A stretch of 64,000 nt of DNA from Salinactinospora qingdaonensis (GTDB lineage: Bacteria > Actinomycetota > Actinomycetes > Streptosporangiales > Streptosporangiaceae): the NCBI RefSeq assembly GCF_039539445.1, contig NZ_BAABDD010000003.1, forward strand, positions 124,001 through 188,000, given 5' to 3'. Below, in pieces: positions 55,709 through 64,000 of this stretch. The notes under the pieces were generated by a model. The model saw nothing but the letters and a program-made list of their open reading frames with translations. It was not told where the DNA came from and did no database searches. Position 1 is the stretch's first letter. Every line of letters begins with the position of its first letter. The position numbers were made by a program, and so were the translations under genes.

Positions 55709-56494
55709 ATGAACGGGCATGTGCTGCGCATGAACAACGTGGGCGTACGCCGTGGCGATACGGAGCTACTGCGCGACGTGACGTGGACCGTCGAGGAGGA
55801 CGAGCGTTGGGCACTGATCGGCCCTAACGGGGCGGGCAAGACCACACTGCTACGGATCGCCGCGACGCACCTCTTTCCCACGAACGGCGACGTGGAGGTG
55901 CTGGGAGAACGCCTCGGCAAGAGCGACGTTTTCGAACTTCGGCCGCTCATCGGGTTCGCCAGCGCCGCACTCGCCAACCAGGTGCCAGAGGAGCAGGGCG
56001 TGATGGACTTGGTGGTCAGCGCCTCCTACGGCTACCTGGGGCGGTGGCGGGAAGAGTACGCCGCGCCCGACCTCGACCGCGCCCACACGCTGCTCGCCCA
56101 GTGGGGCGCCGACCACCTGCGTGACCGCACCTTCGGCACCCTTTCGGAGGGGGAGCGCAAACGGGTACAGATCGCCCGGGCCATGATGGCCGACCCGGAA
56201 CTGCTCCTGCTCGACGAGCCGGCCGCCGGCCTGGACCTGGGCGGACGGGAGGACCTGGTGCGCCGCCTGGGCGAACTGGCCGGAGACATCGACTCCCCCA
56301 CGCTCGTCGTGGTCTCTCACCACGTGGAGGAGATCCCCGCCGGGTTCACCCACGTGATGCTGCTGCGCGAGGGCGGCATCGTCGACGCCGGCCCCGCCGA
56401 ACTGGTTATGACCGCCGACAACCTCAGCGCAACGTTCGGCCTGCCCCTCAAGGTCGAGCACGACGGCCAGCGGTGGAGTGCCCGAGCAGTGTGA
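55709..56494 (+). CDS. ABC transporter ATP-binding protein
   Basis: A 261-residue ATPase. Walker A is LIGPNGAGKTTLLRIAA (about 35-51), the signature is GTLSEGERKRVQIARAMM, and Walker B is PELLLLDEPAAGLDLGGRE, followed by the H-loop LVVVSHHVEEIP. It fits the stand-alone PhnK/ModF-like group with no adjacent permease, so its partner or even a non-transport role is unknown. The ATG at 55709 follows GGAGGAG. An upstream inverted repeat suggests regulated expression. Confidence 0.9.
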   Translation: MNGHVLRMNNVGVRRGDTELLRDVTWTVEEDERWALIGPNGAGKTTLLRIAATHLFPTNGDVEVLGERLGKSDVFELRPLIGFASAALANQVPEEQGVMDLVVSASYGYLGRWREEYAAPDLDRAHTLLAQWGADHLRDRTFGTLSEGERKRVQIARAMMADPELLLLDEPAAGLDLGGREDLVRRLGELAGDIDSPTLVVVSHHVEEIPAGFTHVMLLREGGIVDAGPAELVMTADNLSATFGLPLKVEHDGQRWSARAV

Positions 56495-56750
56495 TGTGGG
56501 GCGCGTCCCGCCTGCCCCCACACGCCACACCGCGGGCGAGCACCGCCGGAAGCGGGGGACGCGTCGGTGGCCGACCCGCCGCACCTCGCGCGCTTTCCGA
56601 GCCCCGATCCCGCGTCACGCCTACGAAGGAGGCCCCACCAATGCCCCTACCGGCCATTCACCGCCACGGCGTCGCCCCGTCGCTACCGGGATCGGGGGCG
56701 CGCCCGCCGCGTGCCCCCCTGCCGGCGCGGTGTGACCGAACGGGGAACCC

Positions 56751-57512
56751 ATGAGCATGTGGGAGGCGTTGGCTGTGCTCGCCGCTGGGATCGGCGCAGG
56801 GGGTGTCAACGCCGTGGTGGGCTCCGGGACGCTGCTGACCTTCCCGGTGCTGTTAGCGCTGGGCTACCCTCCGGTGACCGCCACCATCTCCAACAGTATC
56901 GGCCTGGCTCCGGGCACTTGGGCCGGCACGTTCGGCTACCGGCGGGAACTGGCGGGCCAGTGGGGCCGATTGCTGCGGCTGGCCGGGATGTCGCTGCTGG
57001 GAGCCATCACCGGGGCGACCCTCCTGCTCTACCTGCCCGAACGGGTCTTCGTCACCGTCGTCCCCGTCCTGATCACGCTGTCGTGCGTTCTGATCTTGGC
57101 ACAGCCGCGGCTCAGCGCGTGGGCACGGGCTCGCGGCCGGTCCCGGCCCCACGGCGGCCCGTGGCTGCCCTTGGGGATCTACGGGGCCGGCACCTACGGC
57201 GCCTACTTCGCCGCCGCCCAGGGGATCGTGCTGCTGAGCATCCTCGGCATCGCCCTCGACGAAGGGCTGCAACGGATCAACGCGCTCAAGAACGCGCTGG
57301 CCGCAACCGTCAACACCACAGCGGCGGTGTTCTACCTCATCTTCGCCGTTCCCGACTACTGGGCGGCCGGCCTCATCGCCGTGGGATCGATTGTGGGCGG
57401 CTACGTGGGCGCCCACGTCGGGCGGCGACTCAAGCCGCTGGTGCTGCGCGTCATCGTGGTCCTCGTCGGCCTCACCGCAGCCGCCCAACTCCTCGTGGAG
57501 CTCTTCGCGTAA
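56751..57512 (+). CDS. TSUP-family permease (TauE/SafE type)
   Basis: A 253-residue membrane protein with about eight helices. Family blocks are GIGAGGVNAVVGSGTLLTFPVLLALGYPPVTATISNSIGLAPGTWAGTFGYRREL and the repeat GIYGAGTYGAYFAAAQGIVLLSILGIALDEGLQRINALKNALAATVNTTAAVFYLIF. TSUP proteins move sulfite, sulfoacetate or other organosulfur anions. The next gene encodes a disulfide-reductase-like flavoprotein, supporting a sulfur theme (inference). Confidence 0.9.
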   Translation: MSMWEALAVLAAGIGAGGVNAVVGSGTLLTFPVLLALGYPPVTATISNSIGLAPGTWAGTFGYRRELAGQWGRLLRLAGMSLLGAITGATLLLYLPERVFVTVVPVLITLSCVLILAQPRLSAWARARGRSRPHGGPWLPLGIYGAGTYGAYFAAAQGIVLLSILGIALDEGLQRINALKNALAATVNTTAAVFYLIFAVPDYWAAGLIAVGSIVGGYVGAHVGRRLKPLVLRVIVVLVGLTAAAQLLVELFA

Positions 57513-57636
57513 CGCGAGCACTTCCCGAGAGCGCCCCGACGCCGACCGGGCTCGAAAGCTACTCGGCATAAAGCGGCAGGGATGATCCCATAGAGCGGGA
57601 AAGCCGGCAGGCGATCGTCGAAGTGGGGGAGCCAGT

Positions 57637-59010
57637 ATGGGGCGAGGGAGCAACGGCCAGTCACGGCTGGTCGTCATCGGGGGCGACGCGGCGGGGATGA
57701 GCGCGGCCTCGCAGGCACGGCGGCACAAGAGCTCCGCGGAGCTGGAGATCCTGGCGCTGGAAGCGGGAGAGCACACGTCCTACTCGGCCTGCGGGATTCC
57801 CTACTTTGTCGCCGCGACGGTCCCTGAGGCCCAGGACCTGGTGGTACGCGATCCCGCGACTTTCGCCCACCGGCACCATATCGAGGTGCGCACCCGCTGC
57901 GAGGTCACGAAGATCGACCTTGACCGGCGGGTCGTCCGCACCGCGCACGCCGACGGTAGCGCCGGTGAGGAGCCTTTCGATCAGCTCATGCTCGCCACCG
58001 GCGCCCTCCCCCGGCGTCCCGACCTGCCCGGCGCCGATGCCGAGGGGGTGTTCGGCGTACAGACCCTGACTGACGGGATCGAGCTGCGCGCCGAGATCGA
58101 GGAACGCGCTCCCCGCCGCGCGGTCGTGGTCGGCGGTGGCTATATCGGCCTGGAGATGGCTGAGGCGTTTCTCCAGCGCGGGATGGTCGTCGACCTCATC
58201 GAGGCGCTCCCCGAGCCCATGAGCACACTCGACCCCGACATGGGAGGGCTGGTGCGCGAAGCATTGCGCGAGATGGGGGTGAACTTCCATCCGAACACGC
58301 CGGTCACGGGCTTCGAGGCACCAGAGGGCCGGGTTCGGGCGGTGCACACTGCCGGCGGGGGCCACGAGGCCGACATCGTGGTTCTGGGGCTGGGAACGCG
58401 CCCCAACAGCGACCTGGCGCGCGCCGCCGGCATCGCGATCGGTCCCACCGGAGGAGTCGCCGTGGACGCGCGCATGCGCACGTCGGCGCCGGGGGTCTGG
58501 GCGGCGGGCGACTGTGTCGAGACCTTCCACCGGGTCTCGCGCGCTCCCGTAGCCATCGCCTTGGGCACCCACGCCAACAAACAGGGGCGCGTTGCCGGCG
58601 ACAACATCGGCGGAGGCTACGCGCGGTTCCCCGGCGTGGTGGGCACCGCCCTGACCAAGGTCTGCGGCCTGGAGGTGGCCCGCACTGGCCTCAACGAGGC
58701 CCAGGCCCACCGTGCCGCCTACATGTTCGACACGGTCACGGTGGAGTCGTCCACCCGCGCGGGGTACTACCCGGGCGCGGGAGCCATCACGGTCAAGCTC
58801 CTCGCCGAACGCGGTAGCGGGCGGCTGCTGGGCGGCCAGATCGTCGGCTGTGAGAACGCTGGAAAACGTATCGACGTGCTCGCTACGGCGCTGTGGAACG
58901 AGATGACGGTGGCCGATATGGCCGGCATGGATCTGGGGTACGCACCACCGTTCGCCCCCGTATGGGACCCGGTGCTGATCGCCGCGCGCAAACTCGCCGA
59001 ACGCCGGTGA
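57637..59010 (+). CDS. CoA-disulfide-reductase-like FAD oxidoreductase
   Basis: A 457-residue pyridine nucleotide-disulfide oxidoreductase. The FAD motif is LVVIGGDAAGMSAASQARR, and the single active-site Cys52 sits in TSYSACGIPYFVAA, as in CoA-disulfide and persulfide reductases. The NAD(P)H motif is AVVVGGGYIGLEMAEAFLQRG, the FAD-closing motif TSAPGVWAAGDC, and the C-terminal block GYAPPFAPVWDPV. It probably reduces CoA disulfide or persulfides and polysulfides. There is no rhodanese extension. It lies downstream of the TSUP permease in the same direction; GTGGGGGAG precedes the ATG. Confidence 0.88.
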   Translation: MGRGSNGQSRLVVIGGDAAGMSAASQARRHKSSAELEILALEAGEHTSYSACGIPYFVAATVPEAQDLVVRDPATFAHRHHIEVRTRCEVTKIDLDRRVVRTAHADGSAGEEPFDQLMLATGALPRRPDLPGADAEGVFGVQTLTDGIELRAEIEERAPRRAVVVGGGYIGLEMAEAFLQRGMVVDLIEALPEPMSTLDPDMGGLVREALREMGVNFHPNTPVTGFEAPEGRVRAVHTAGGGHEADIVVLGLGTRPNSDLARAAGIAIGPTGGVAVDARMRTSAPGVWAAGDCVETFHRVSRAPVAIALGTHANKQGRVAGDNIGGGYARFPGVVGTALTKVCGLEVARTGLNEAQAHRAAYMFDTVTVESSTRAGYYPGAGAITVKLLAERGSGRLLGGQIVGCENAGKRIDVLATALWNEMTVADMAGMDLGYAPPFAPVWDPVLIAARKLAERR

Positions 59011-59026
59011 GAGGCGGCGCCCCTCG

Positions 59027-59902
59027 TCAGTTCGATCTGGCCGCGACCGGTGCTCTCGGCACCAGGTGGGTCTGGAACCACTCGGTGAGCGCGCGGTCGG
59101 TAAGCACGTTGCCCGGGGCTGGCGGGCCAGGCTCCAGGCCGGGTTCTGGCCCCATCGTGTGGGCGAGGTCGGGGATGACGATGTGGCGTAGCGCTCCCCG
59201 CGGGGAGTGGGTGGCTATAGCGTCGTGGAGGGCTTGGCCGTGTTCGGGACGGATCACCTCGTCGTGCTGGCCGGTGACGATGAGCAGCGGCGGCGAGGGC
59301 TCTGCCGAGGCGAGGTCCTGGGCGCGGCCGGTGAAGTCGAGCCAAGCGGCCACTTCGCGCGACTGTTCGGTCCAGTTGTAACTGACGCCCAGCCGCTGTT
59401 CCCGCGCCCGCAGCACCGGAGTCGGGTCGATGATCGGGTTGACCACGGCCATGGTGCTGATGGGCACGCGCCGTTCGGCCAGCGCGAGCAGTGCGGCGGC
59501 GCCCCCGGCTCCTACGCCGACCAGACCGACAGGGCCATCACTGATGGGGAAGCGCTCACCGAGGTCGGCCATGGCTTTCGGGATCTCCGCTGCGGCCTGC
59601 TCGATGACGGGGCCGTAAAGGCGCATGAGGTAGTCGAGTTGGCCTAGGCGGTTGACCTCGGGAACGCCTCCTTCCGGCAGCCGGCCGCCGAACAGCGGCA
59701 GTCCGAAGTAGAACCGCCACGCCGGCAGCGATCCCAGCGGCAGTGTTCCCGCGAGTGCGGCCTCGCTGCGCGGCGGTTCGAATGCGTGCAACGCGACGAT
59801 GGCCGGGGCCGGCTCGCTACCGTCGGCGGGCGGTACCGCCAGAAACGGCACACCCGCGGCTGTGCCGGTCAACGGTCGGGTGAGTGTGCTGTCAGCTACC
59901 AC
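59027..59902 (-). CDS. alpha/beta hydrolase of dienelactone-hydrolase type, nucleophile not conserved
   Basis: A 291-residue alpha/beta-fold protein. The strand-3 region is AIVALHAFEPPRSEAA, the acid region LLIVTGQHDEVIRPEHGQALHDAI and the histidine region VIPDLAHTMGPEPG. The nucleophile elbow reads GLVGVGAGGAAALLA (about 126-140), with Gly131 where Ser or Cys is expected. The GTG start at 59902 follows GGAAGGA. Convergent with the flavoprotein gene, 16 bp apart. Function unknown. Confidence 0.75.
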   Translation of the reverse strand: MVADSTLTRPLTGTAAGVPFLAVPPADGSEPAPAIVALHAFEPPRSEAALAGTLPLGSLPAWRFYFGLPLFGGRLPEGGVPEVNRLGQLDYLMRLYGPVIEQAAAEIPKAMADLGERFPISDGPVGLVGVGAGGAAALLALAERRVPISTMAVVNPIIDPTPVLRAREQRLGVSYNWTEQSREVAAWLDFTGRAQDLASAEPSPPLLIVTGQHDEVIRPEHGQALHDAIATHSPRGALRHIVIPDLAHTMGPEPGLEPGPPAPGNVLTDRALTEWFQTHLVPRAPVAARSN

Positions 59903-60266
59903 TGTGCGGGTCCTTCCCCCTGGTCAAACAGCCGACGCCGGGTATGGTGCGGAGTCGGCGAAGGCGACGCGAACCTCATGGCATACGGCAGGTACGTGGG
60001 TAAGGAGGAACATCTACGGTTACGGTCGTACGGAGACGTCGAGACGCCCGAGCATCCGGAGCCCTCCACTACGGCGCCATCTCTCGCTCCCCCGTGGCGC
60101 GTGCTGAGTGCTAACCGTATGCGGGACGGGGGCGCGGGAACGACTGTCCCTCCGTTCGCCCCGCCCGATCCATGCTGCCGGCAGGATCGCGTTATTCAGA
60201 TGCCGGACGGCAAAGTACCGTATCTTCCTTTTTACCGCACTGTGCGAAGCGACACAGTCATCTTGG
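59903..60266. other. intergenic, no gene seen
   Basis: 364 bp between two minus-strand genes. A plus-strand frame (59786-60328) has AAGGAGGAA inside it but no domain and mixed codon use. It should contain the hydrolase promoter. I see no clear structure. Confidence 0.4.
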
Positions 60267-61001
60267 CTAATTCGATCCGAAGTGCCGCTCCAGATAACTC
60301 CGGACCAGGAGTTTCGTCTCTTCGATGAGATCTTGGTCGCCCTCGGGAACGTGTCGGAAGGCGAGTTTGAGGGTGGCATCGGCCGATTCGACCGCCACCC
60401 TGATGGCACGGTCGAGTTCCTCGGAGTCTTCAACGCCGGCGACCGAGGTGACCAGTTCACGCAAACGCAACGCGATGATGCGATTATTGTCGGCTACCCC
60501 GTCGAGTAGCCGGATGTCAACGACGTCACCGAAGTGCAGACTGCCAAAGCCGGGAACGTTGCGGTGCATGTCGATGTACTCGTCGACGACCGCGTCTATG
60601 GCGTCAGTCCAGCGGCTGAAGTGACGCTCGGCCAGCCGTTCGCCGACCCGGACGCTGAAAAGGTCGAGATAACGCAGCCCCAGCGCCTGGGTGATCGCCT
60701 TCTTGTCCGGGAAGAACTGATAGACCGAGCCGATGGCCACGCCCGCCCGCTCGGCGATTCGCGTCGTCGAGAGCTCACTGTAGCCACCTTCGTCGAGGAG
60801 TTCGGCGCAGGCATCGAGCATCCGTTGGACCCGAGCCATACTGCGCTGCTGAGCGGGAAGCCGGCGTAGCGGAGCATGGGCAAGGGAGGATTCCGGTGCT
60901 TCGGCACGAGAGCTGCCCGCCACCTGTTCGCCTCCCCCTGCCTCGGGGACGGCTCGTTCGTGGGAGGCAGCGGACGTGGAACTGCGTGAAGTAGTCGTCA
61001 C
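60267..61001 (-). CDS. TetR-family regulator
   Basis: A 244-residue regulator with an extended Ser/Ala-rich N-terminus of about 50 residues. The helix-turn-helix (about 55-100) reads RVQRMLDACAELLDEGGYSELSTTRIAERAGVAIGSVYQFFPDKKAITQALGLRYLD. The C-terminal helices end LIEETKLLVRSYLERHFGSN. The ligand is unknown. It is divergent from the aldehyde dehydrogenase gene with a 480-bp gap. The GTG at 61001 has only a weak ribosome site, so a later start is possible, as the N-terminus is not conserved in type. Confidence 0.88.
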   Translation of the reverse strand: MTTTSRSSTSAASHERAVPEAGGGEQVAGSSRAEAPESSLAHAPLRRLPAQQRSMARVQRMLDACAELLDEGGYSELSTTRIAERAGVAIGSVYQFFPDKKAITQALGLRYLDLFSVRVGERLAERHFSRWTDAIDAVVDEYIDMHRNVPGFGSLHFGDVVDIRLLDGVADNNRIIALRLRELVTSVAGVEDSEELDRAIRVAVESADATLKLAFRHVPEGDQDLIEETKLLVRSYLERHFGSN

Positions 61002-61482
61002 GTCTCTATGATGCCTTTCCTCAATTCCTCTGTTTCCCGTACTATTCTGGCTTTAAGCCTGGCGGGAACAGTCCAATTCGTTTTGGCCACTTCCGGACTT
61101 GCCCGCGGGTTGGCGTGAGATCTCGATATCCCTATGGGAAGTGGTAAGCAGCGACTTCCCCTTGCTGAAGGCGGATATCAGCCTTGTACGACGCCGCGCC
61201 CGAATTACGGCAGTCGGACGATCTCCTTCCGATAGGCCCGAAAGAGGTCATGGTGGCTGCGGGAGCAGTGGCGCGGCGGTAGCTGCGCGCTGGACGAATC
61301 TCAGCAAAAGGTTCCCTGGTCGTCTGCCAATGGTGGGTGGGCGCGCGGCGATGGCCTCGCACCGCGCCGTGCTCTCCCCGTCGGCAGGAGAACGCCATAT
61401 TCCAGGTAAGCGCTTTCCGATAGGATGGCCGCGAGCGAGTTGAGCAGGTCCCCCAAGACGTGCGTTCCGGAGGTAGAACTAC
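61002..61482. promoter_or_regulatory. divergent promoter region with a LacI-type site at 61405-61418
   Basis: 481 bp. Near the tetR side, CTGTTTCCCG (61030-61039) faces CGGGAACAG (61063-61071) around a central GGCTTTAAGCC, possibly the TetR operator. Near the dehydrogenase, GGTAAGCGCTTTCC (61405-61418) is a near-palindrome with the central CG typical of LacI-family operators, followed two bases later by a TAGGAT -10 box (61421-61426). Nothing else is recognised. Confidence 0.5.
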
Positions 61483-62961
61483 ATGACCGATAATGCGGCC
61501 ACAATTCCCGACACGAGTGTGGCGGGGCTCGACAGCGTCATGGCCGCCGCGGCCGATGCGGCGTCCACCTTCGGAGCGCTGCGCCCCCTGGACCGTGCCG
61601 CCATGTTGCGCCAGGTGGCCGCCACGCTAGACGCGGCGGCCGATGAGCTGGTGCCCCTCGCCCAGCACGAGAGTCACCTGCCGGAGTCCCGGTGCCGCAA
61701 CGAGCTCGCCCGGACCACGTTCCAATTCCGGCTGTTCGCCGACGTTCTCGACGAGGGCAGCTATCTCGAAGTCACCATCGACAGTGCCGACTCCACCTGG
61801 GGAATGGGACCACGCCCCGACATCCGGCGCATGCTCGTTCCGCTCGGCCCGGTCGCCGTCTTCGGGGCCGCCAACTTCCCCTTCGCCTTCAGCACGGCCG
61901 GCGGCGACACGGCCGCGGCACTGGCGGCCGGCTGCCCCGTGATCGTCAAAGGCCACCCCGGTCACCCTCGCCTGGCCGCACGCACCGGTGAACTGGTCGC
62001 CAAGGCCCTGCACGACGCCGGCGCCGCCGAGGGAGTGTTCGCCGTGGTGTTCGGCACCAAGACCGGCCAGCGCCTCGTACAGCACCCCCAGACCAAGGCG
62101 GTGGGGTTCACCGGGTCGGCCTCCGGCGGGCGCGCCCTGCACGACCTCGCCGCGGCCCGCCCCGACCCGATCCCCTTCTACGGTGAACTGGGCAGCCTGA
62201 ACCCGGTGTTCGTGACCCGGGCCGCGGCCAAAGCGCGGGCCGGGGAGATCCTGAGCGGTTACGCCGACTCTTTCACGCTGGGTGTGGGACAGTTCTGCAC
62301 CAAGCCGGGCGTCGTGCTGCTGCCGGAAGGCACCGACCTGACCGCCGTCACCGCCGATGTGAGCCAGCGCCCCGGCGCCCCGATGCTCAACGATGCGGTG
62401 AGCGGCGGTTATATCGACCGGCTGGCGAACCTCACCGCACACCCCAGCGTGGAGGTGCTCGCCCAAGGTTCGACTGAGGACGCACCGTGGCGACCCACCC
62501 TGCTGCGCACGAACGCGACCGCGCTGCTGCTCGACCAGGAGACGCTGCTGGCAGAGTGCTTCGGTCCCGCGTCCCTCGTCGCGACCTACACCGACGAGGA
62601 GCAACTGATCGAGGCGGCCGAATCGCTGGTCGGCCAGCTCACAGCCACGGTTCACGCCGAAGAGGAGGACACGGCGGGTGTGGCACCGCGCCTGCTGGCC
62701 CACCTCACCGAGAAGGCCGGCCGGGTGCTGTGGAACGGCTGGCCCACCGGGGTTTCGGTGACCCATGCGATGACACACGGCGGCCCCTACCCTGCGACGA
62801 CGTCGGTGCTGCACACCTCGGTCGGGACGACTGCGCTGCGGCGGTTCCTGCGCCCTGTGAGCTACCAGTCGGTGCCACATGCGCTGCTGCCCGAAGCGGT
62901 GCGCGACGAGAACCCCCTGGGGGTGCCCCGGCGGGTCAACGGCGCGCTGCACCTCTCCTGA
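61483..62961 (+). CDS. NADP-type aldehyde dehydrogenase (2-oxoglutarate semialdehyde dehydrogenase-like)
   Basis: A 492-residue member of the aldehyde dehydrogenase superfamily. Cofactor and active-site blocks are PLGPVAVFGAANFPFAFSTAGGDTAAALAAGCPVIVKGHPGHP, AVGFTGSASGGRAL, the general-base region FYGELGSLNPVF and the catalytic cysteine in FTLGVGQFCTKPGVVLL. The order and the NFPFAFS, FYGELGSLNP and GVSVTHAMTHGGPYPATT motifs match the 2-oxoglutarate semialdehyde dehydrogenase group used in pentose, sugar-acid or hydroxyproline breakdown. GGAGG precedes the ATG. Confidence 0.93.
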   Translation: MTDNAATIPDTSVAGLDSVMAAAADAASTFGALRPLDRAAMLRQVAATLDAAADELVPLAQHESHLPESRCRNELARTTFQFRLFADVLDEGSYLEVTIDSADSTWGMGPRPDIRRMLVPLGPVAVFGAANFPFAFSTAGGDTAAALAAGCPVIVKGHPGHPRLAARTGELVAKALHDAGAAEGVFAVVFGTKTGQRLVQHPQTKAVGFTGSASGGRALHDLAAARPDPIPFYGELGSLNPVFVTRAAAKARAGEILSGYADSFTLGVGQFCTKPGVVLLPEGTDLTAVTADVSQRPGAPMLNDAVSGGYIDRLANLTAHPSVEVLAQGSTEDAPWRPTLLRTNATALLLDQETLLAECFGPASLVATYTDEEQLIEAAESLVGQLTATVHAEEEDTAGVAPRLLAHLTEKAGRVLWNGWPTGVSVTHAMTHGGPYPATTSVLHTSVGTTALRRFLRPVSYQSVPHALLPEAVRDENPLGVPRRVNGALHLS

Positions 62962-63003
62962 GGGGGCGGCGACGTCCCGGCACGAGGGGGATCGTCGCGC
63001 TCG

Positions 63004-63023
63004 CCCCGCGACCGTCCGCGGGG
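63004..63023 (+). terminator. terminator after the aldehyde dehydrogenase
   Basis: CCCCGCG (63004-63010) pairs with CGCGGGG (63017-63023) around ACCGTC, 42 bp after the stop, followed by TGAAAAGG without a T-run. Confidence 0.55.
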
Positions 63024-63151
63024 TGAAAAGGTGCGCCGTCGCGCTGGGGCACGGCGGCGTGCCGCCCCACGCGAGCCCGCCTCACCACCGGCGTTTCCCC
63101 CACGTCGGGAAGACCGCAGCGCTCTAGGGACAAACCCGGTAACTTCGGGTT

Positions 63152-64000
63152 ATGGGACTGTCATCATCGGAATCGCCGCTTGAGGCGTTCATTCGCGAGC
63201 TTCCCAAGGTGGAACTCCACGTGCACCTGGAAGGCTCGATGCAGCCGGACACGGTGCTACAGCTCAGTCGCAAACACGGCGCCACCGACCTGCCGGCCAC
63301 TCTCACAGAACTCGCCGAGTGGTACGCCTTCCGCGATTTCCCGCATTTCATCGAAGTCTACCTGGCGTCGATCGGCCTGCTGCGCGACGAAGAGGACTTC
63401 GCGCTGCTGACGGCCGACGTGGCGCAGCGCCTGGCCGCCCAGAACGTGCGCTACGCCGAGTTGCACGTGAGCTTGTTCGGACACCTGATCCGGGACATTC
63501 CAGCTCATGTCGTTTTCGCCGGTCTGGAGCACGCCCGCCGCGAAGCCGAGCGTGACCACGGGGTGCGGCTGCGCTGGATTCCCGACTTCGCCGGCGACTA
63601 TGGGCTCGACGTCGGGGAGCGCACGCTCGGCGCGGTGCTGCGGGACGGGCCCTCCAGCGTCATCGGGTTCGGTATCGGGGGGATGGAGGTGGAGCGCGCC
63701 CCCTTCGCCGAGCTTTTCGGGCGTGCTCGCGCCGCGGGGCTGCACAGCCTGCCCCATGCCGGGGAGAACGGCGGCCCCGAACGGGTGTGGGCGGCCATCG
63801 AGGAGCTGGGGGCCGAACGGATCGGGCACGGTATCGACAGCATGAGCGACCCACGGCTCCTCGATTACCTGCGCGAGACCCAACTGCCCCTCGACATCGC
63901 TCCAACGTCGAACTTGCGGACCCGAGCGATCGACGCGATCGAGCACCACCCCCTGCCGCGCATGCTCGAAGCCGGTCTGATGGTCACCCTCAACACCGAC
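63152..64000 (+). CDS. adenosine deaminase-family amidohydrolase (partial, cut by window end)
   Basis: 283 residues visible, C-terminus missing. Metal and substrate motifs: KVELHVHLEGSMQPD (His23, His25, the HxH of the family), SLPHAGENGG (HAGE), ERIGHGID, PLDIAPTSNLRTRAI and MVTLNTD, ending at the base before the window edge. It could deaminate adenosine, adenine or aminodeoxyfutalosine; TSNLRTRAI differs from the CPTSN of classical adenosine deaminase, so the substrate is open. AACCCG-N7-CGGGTT (63133-63151) forms a hairpin ending exactly at the ATG, and no clear Shine-Dalgarno is seen. Confidence 0.88.
   Translation, partial: MGLSSSESPLEAFIRELPKVELHVHLEGSMQPDTVLQLSRKHGATDLPATLTELAEWYAFRDFPHFIEVYLASIGLLRDEEDFALLTADVAQRLAAQNVRYAELHVSLFGHLIRDIPAHVVFAGLEHARREAERDHGVRLRWIPDFAGDYGLDVGERTLGAVLRDGPSSVIGFGIGGMEVERAPFAELFGRARAAGLHSLPHAGENGGPERVWAAIEELGAERIGHGIDSMSDPRLLDYLRETQLPLDIAPTSNLRTRAIDAIEHHPLPRMLEAGLMVTLNTD

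Overview
The window is chromosomal DNA of a high-GC actinomycete. GC-rich codon third positions, frequent GTG/TTG starts, an HspR/HAIR-controlled dnaK cluster, SigR-like and SigB/F-type sigma factors, GAF-ANTAR and DUF1707 proteins and a GAP-family protein all point there. The gene content fits Streptosporangiales, most likely Nocardiopsaceae (inference; no marker gene was compared). I see no rRNA, tRNA, CRISPR, insertion sequence or prophage, so this is mostly core chromosome.

Layout. 0.1-3.5 kb: GNAT acetyltransferase, DivIVA-type coiled-coil protein, gamma carbonic anhydrase, small conserved protein. 3.6-5.8 kb: EtfD-like membrane iron-sulfur oxidoreductase. 6.2-13.3 kb: heat-shock locus dnaK-grpE-dnaJ-hspR-clpB behind two HAIR operators. 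13.4-18.7 kb: RDD protein, FadE5-type acyl-CoA dehydrogenase, DUF6458 protein, MFS transporter with a GntR regulator. 19.1-22.1 kb: two small unknown genes and an OmpA-domain lipoprotein. 22.3-26.8 kb: E1alpha-E1beta-E2 2-oxoacid dehydrogenase operon and a SigR-like ECF sigma factor. 27.3-31.9 kb: purS, an anti-sigma-type ATPase, purQ, a membrane-anchored protein and purL.

32-37 kb: TIGR03086 protein divergent from a TetR regulator, small acidic protein, small membrane protein, SigB/F-type sigma factor, GAF-ANTAR protein. 37.3-41.8 kb: Tad-type secretion genes (tadC, tadB, tadA) and ssd. 41.8-43.4 kb: a long gene-poor stretch with several hairpins and one possible tiny gene. 43.4-48.4 kb: degenerate Fic-domain protein divergent from acs, then a holin-like membrane protein, an alpha/beta hydrolase and a DUF309 protein. 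The ssd...acs-holin-hydrolase order recalls the Mycobacterium tuberculosis Rv3660c-Rv3670 region. 49-54 kb: H+-pyrophosphatase, a 30-residue membrane microprotein coupled to sixA, serB and a DUF1707 protein. 54.6-64 kb: GAP-family protein, ABC ATPase, TSUP permease, CoA-disulfide-reductase-like enzyme, alpha/beta hydrolase, TetR regulator, aldehyde dehydrogenase and the start of an adenosine deaminase-family gene cut by the window end.

Functional links: EtfD and FadE5 belong to the same fatty-acid oxidation electron path, and their upstream regions share a TACT-N4-AGTA motif (one copy and two copies). HspR should control the whole chaperone cluster. Acs, the 2-oxoacid dehydrogenase and fatty-acid oxidation converge on acyl-CoA. 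No clearly new multi-gene system is present. The most unusual items are the shared operator motif, the translationally coupled microprotein, the ATPase inserted among pur genes, the catalytically degenerate Fic protein beside acs, and several very large perfect palindromes or hairpins.
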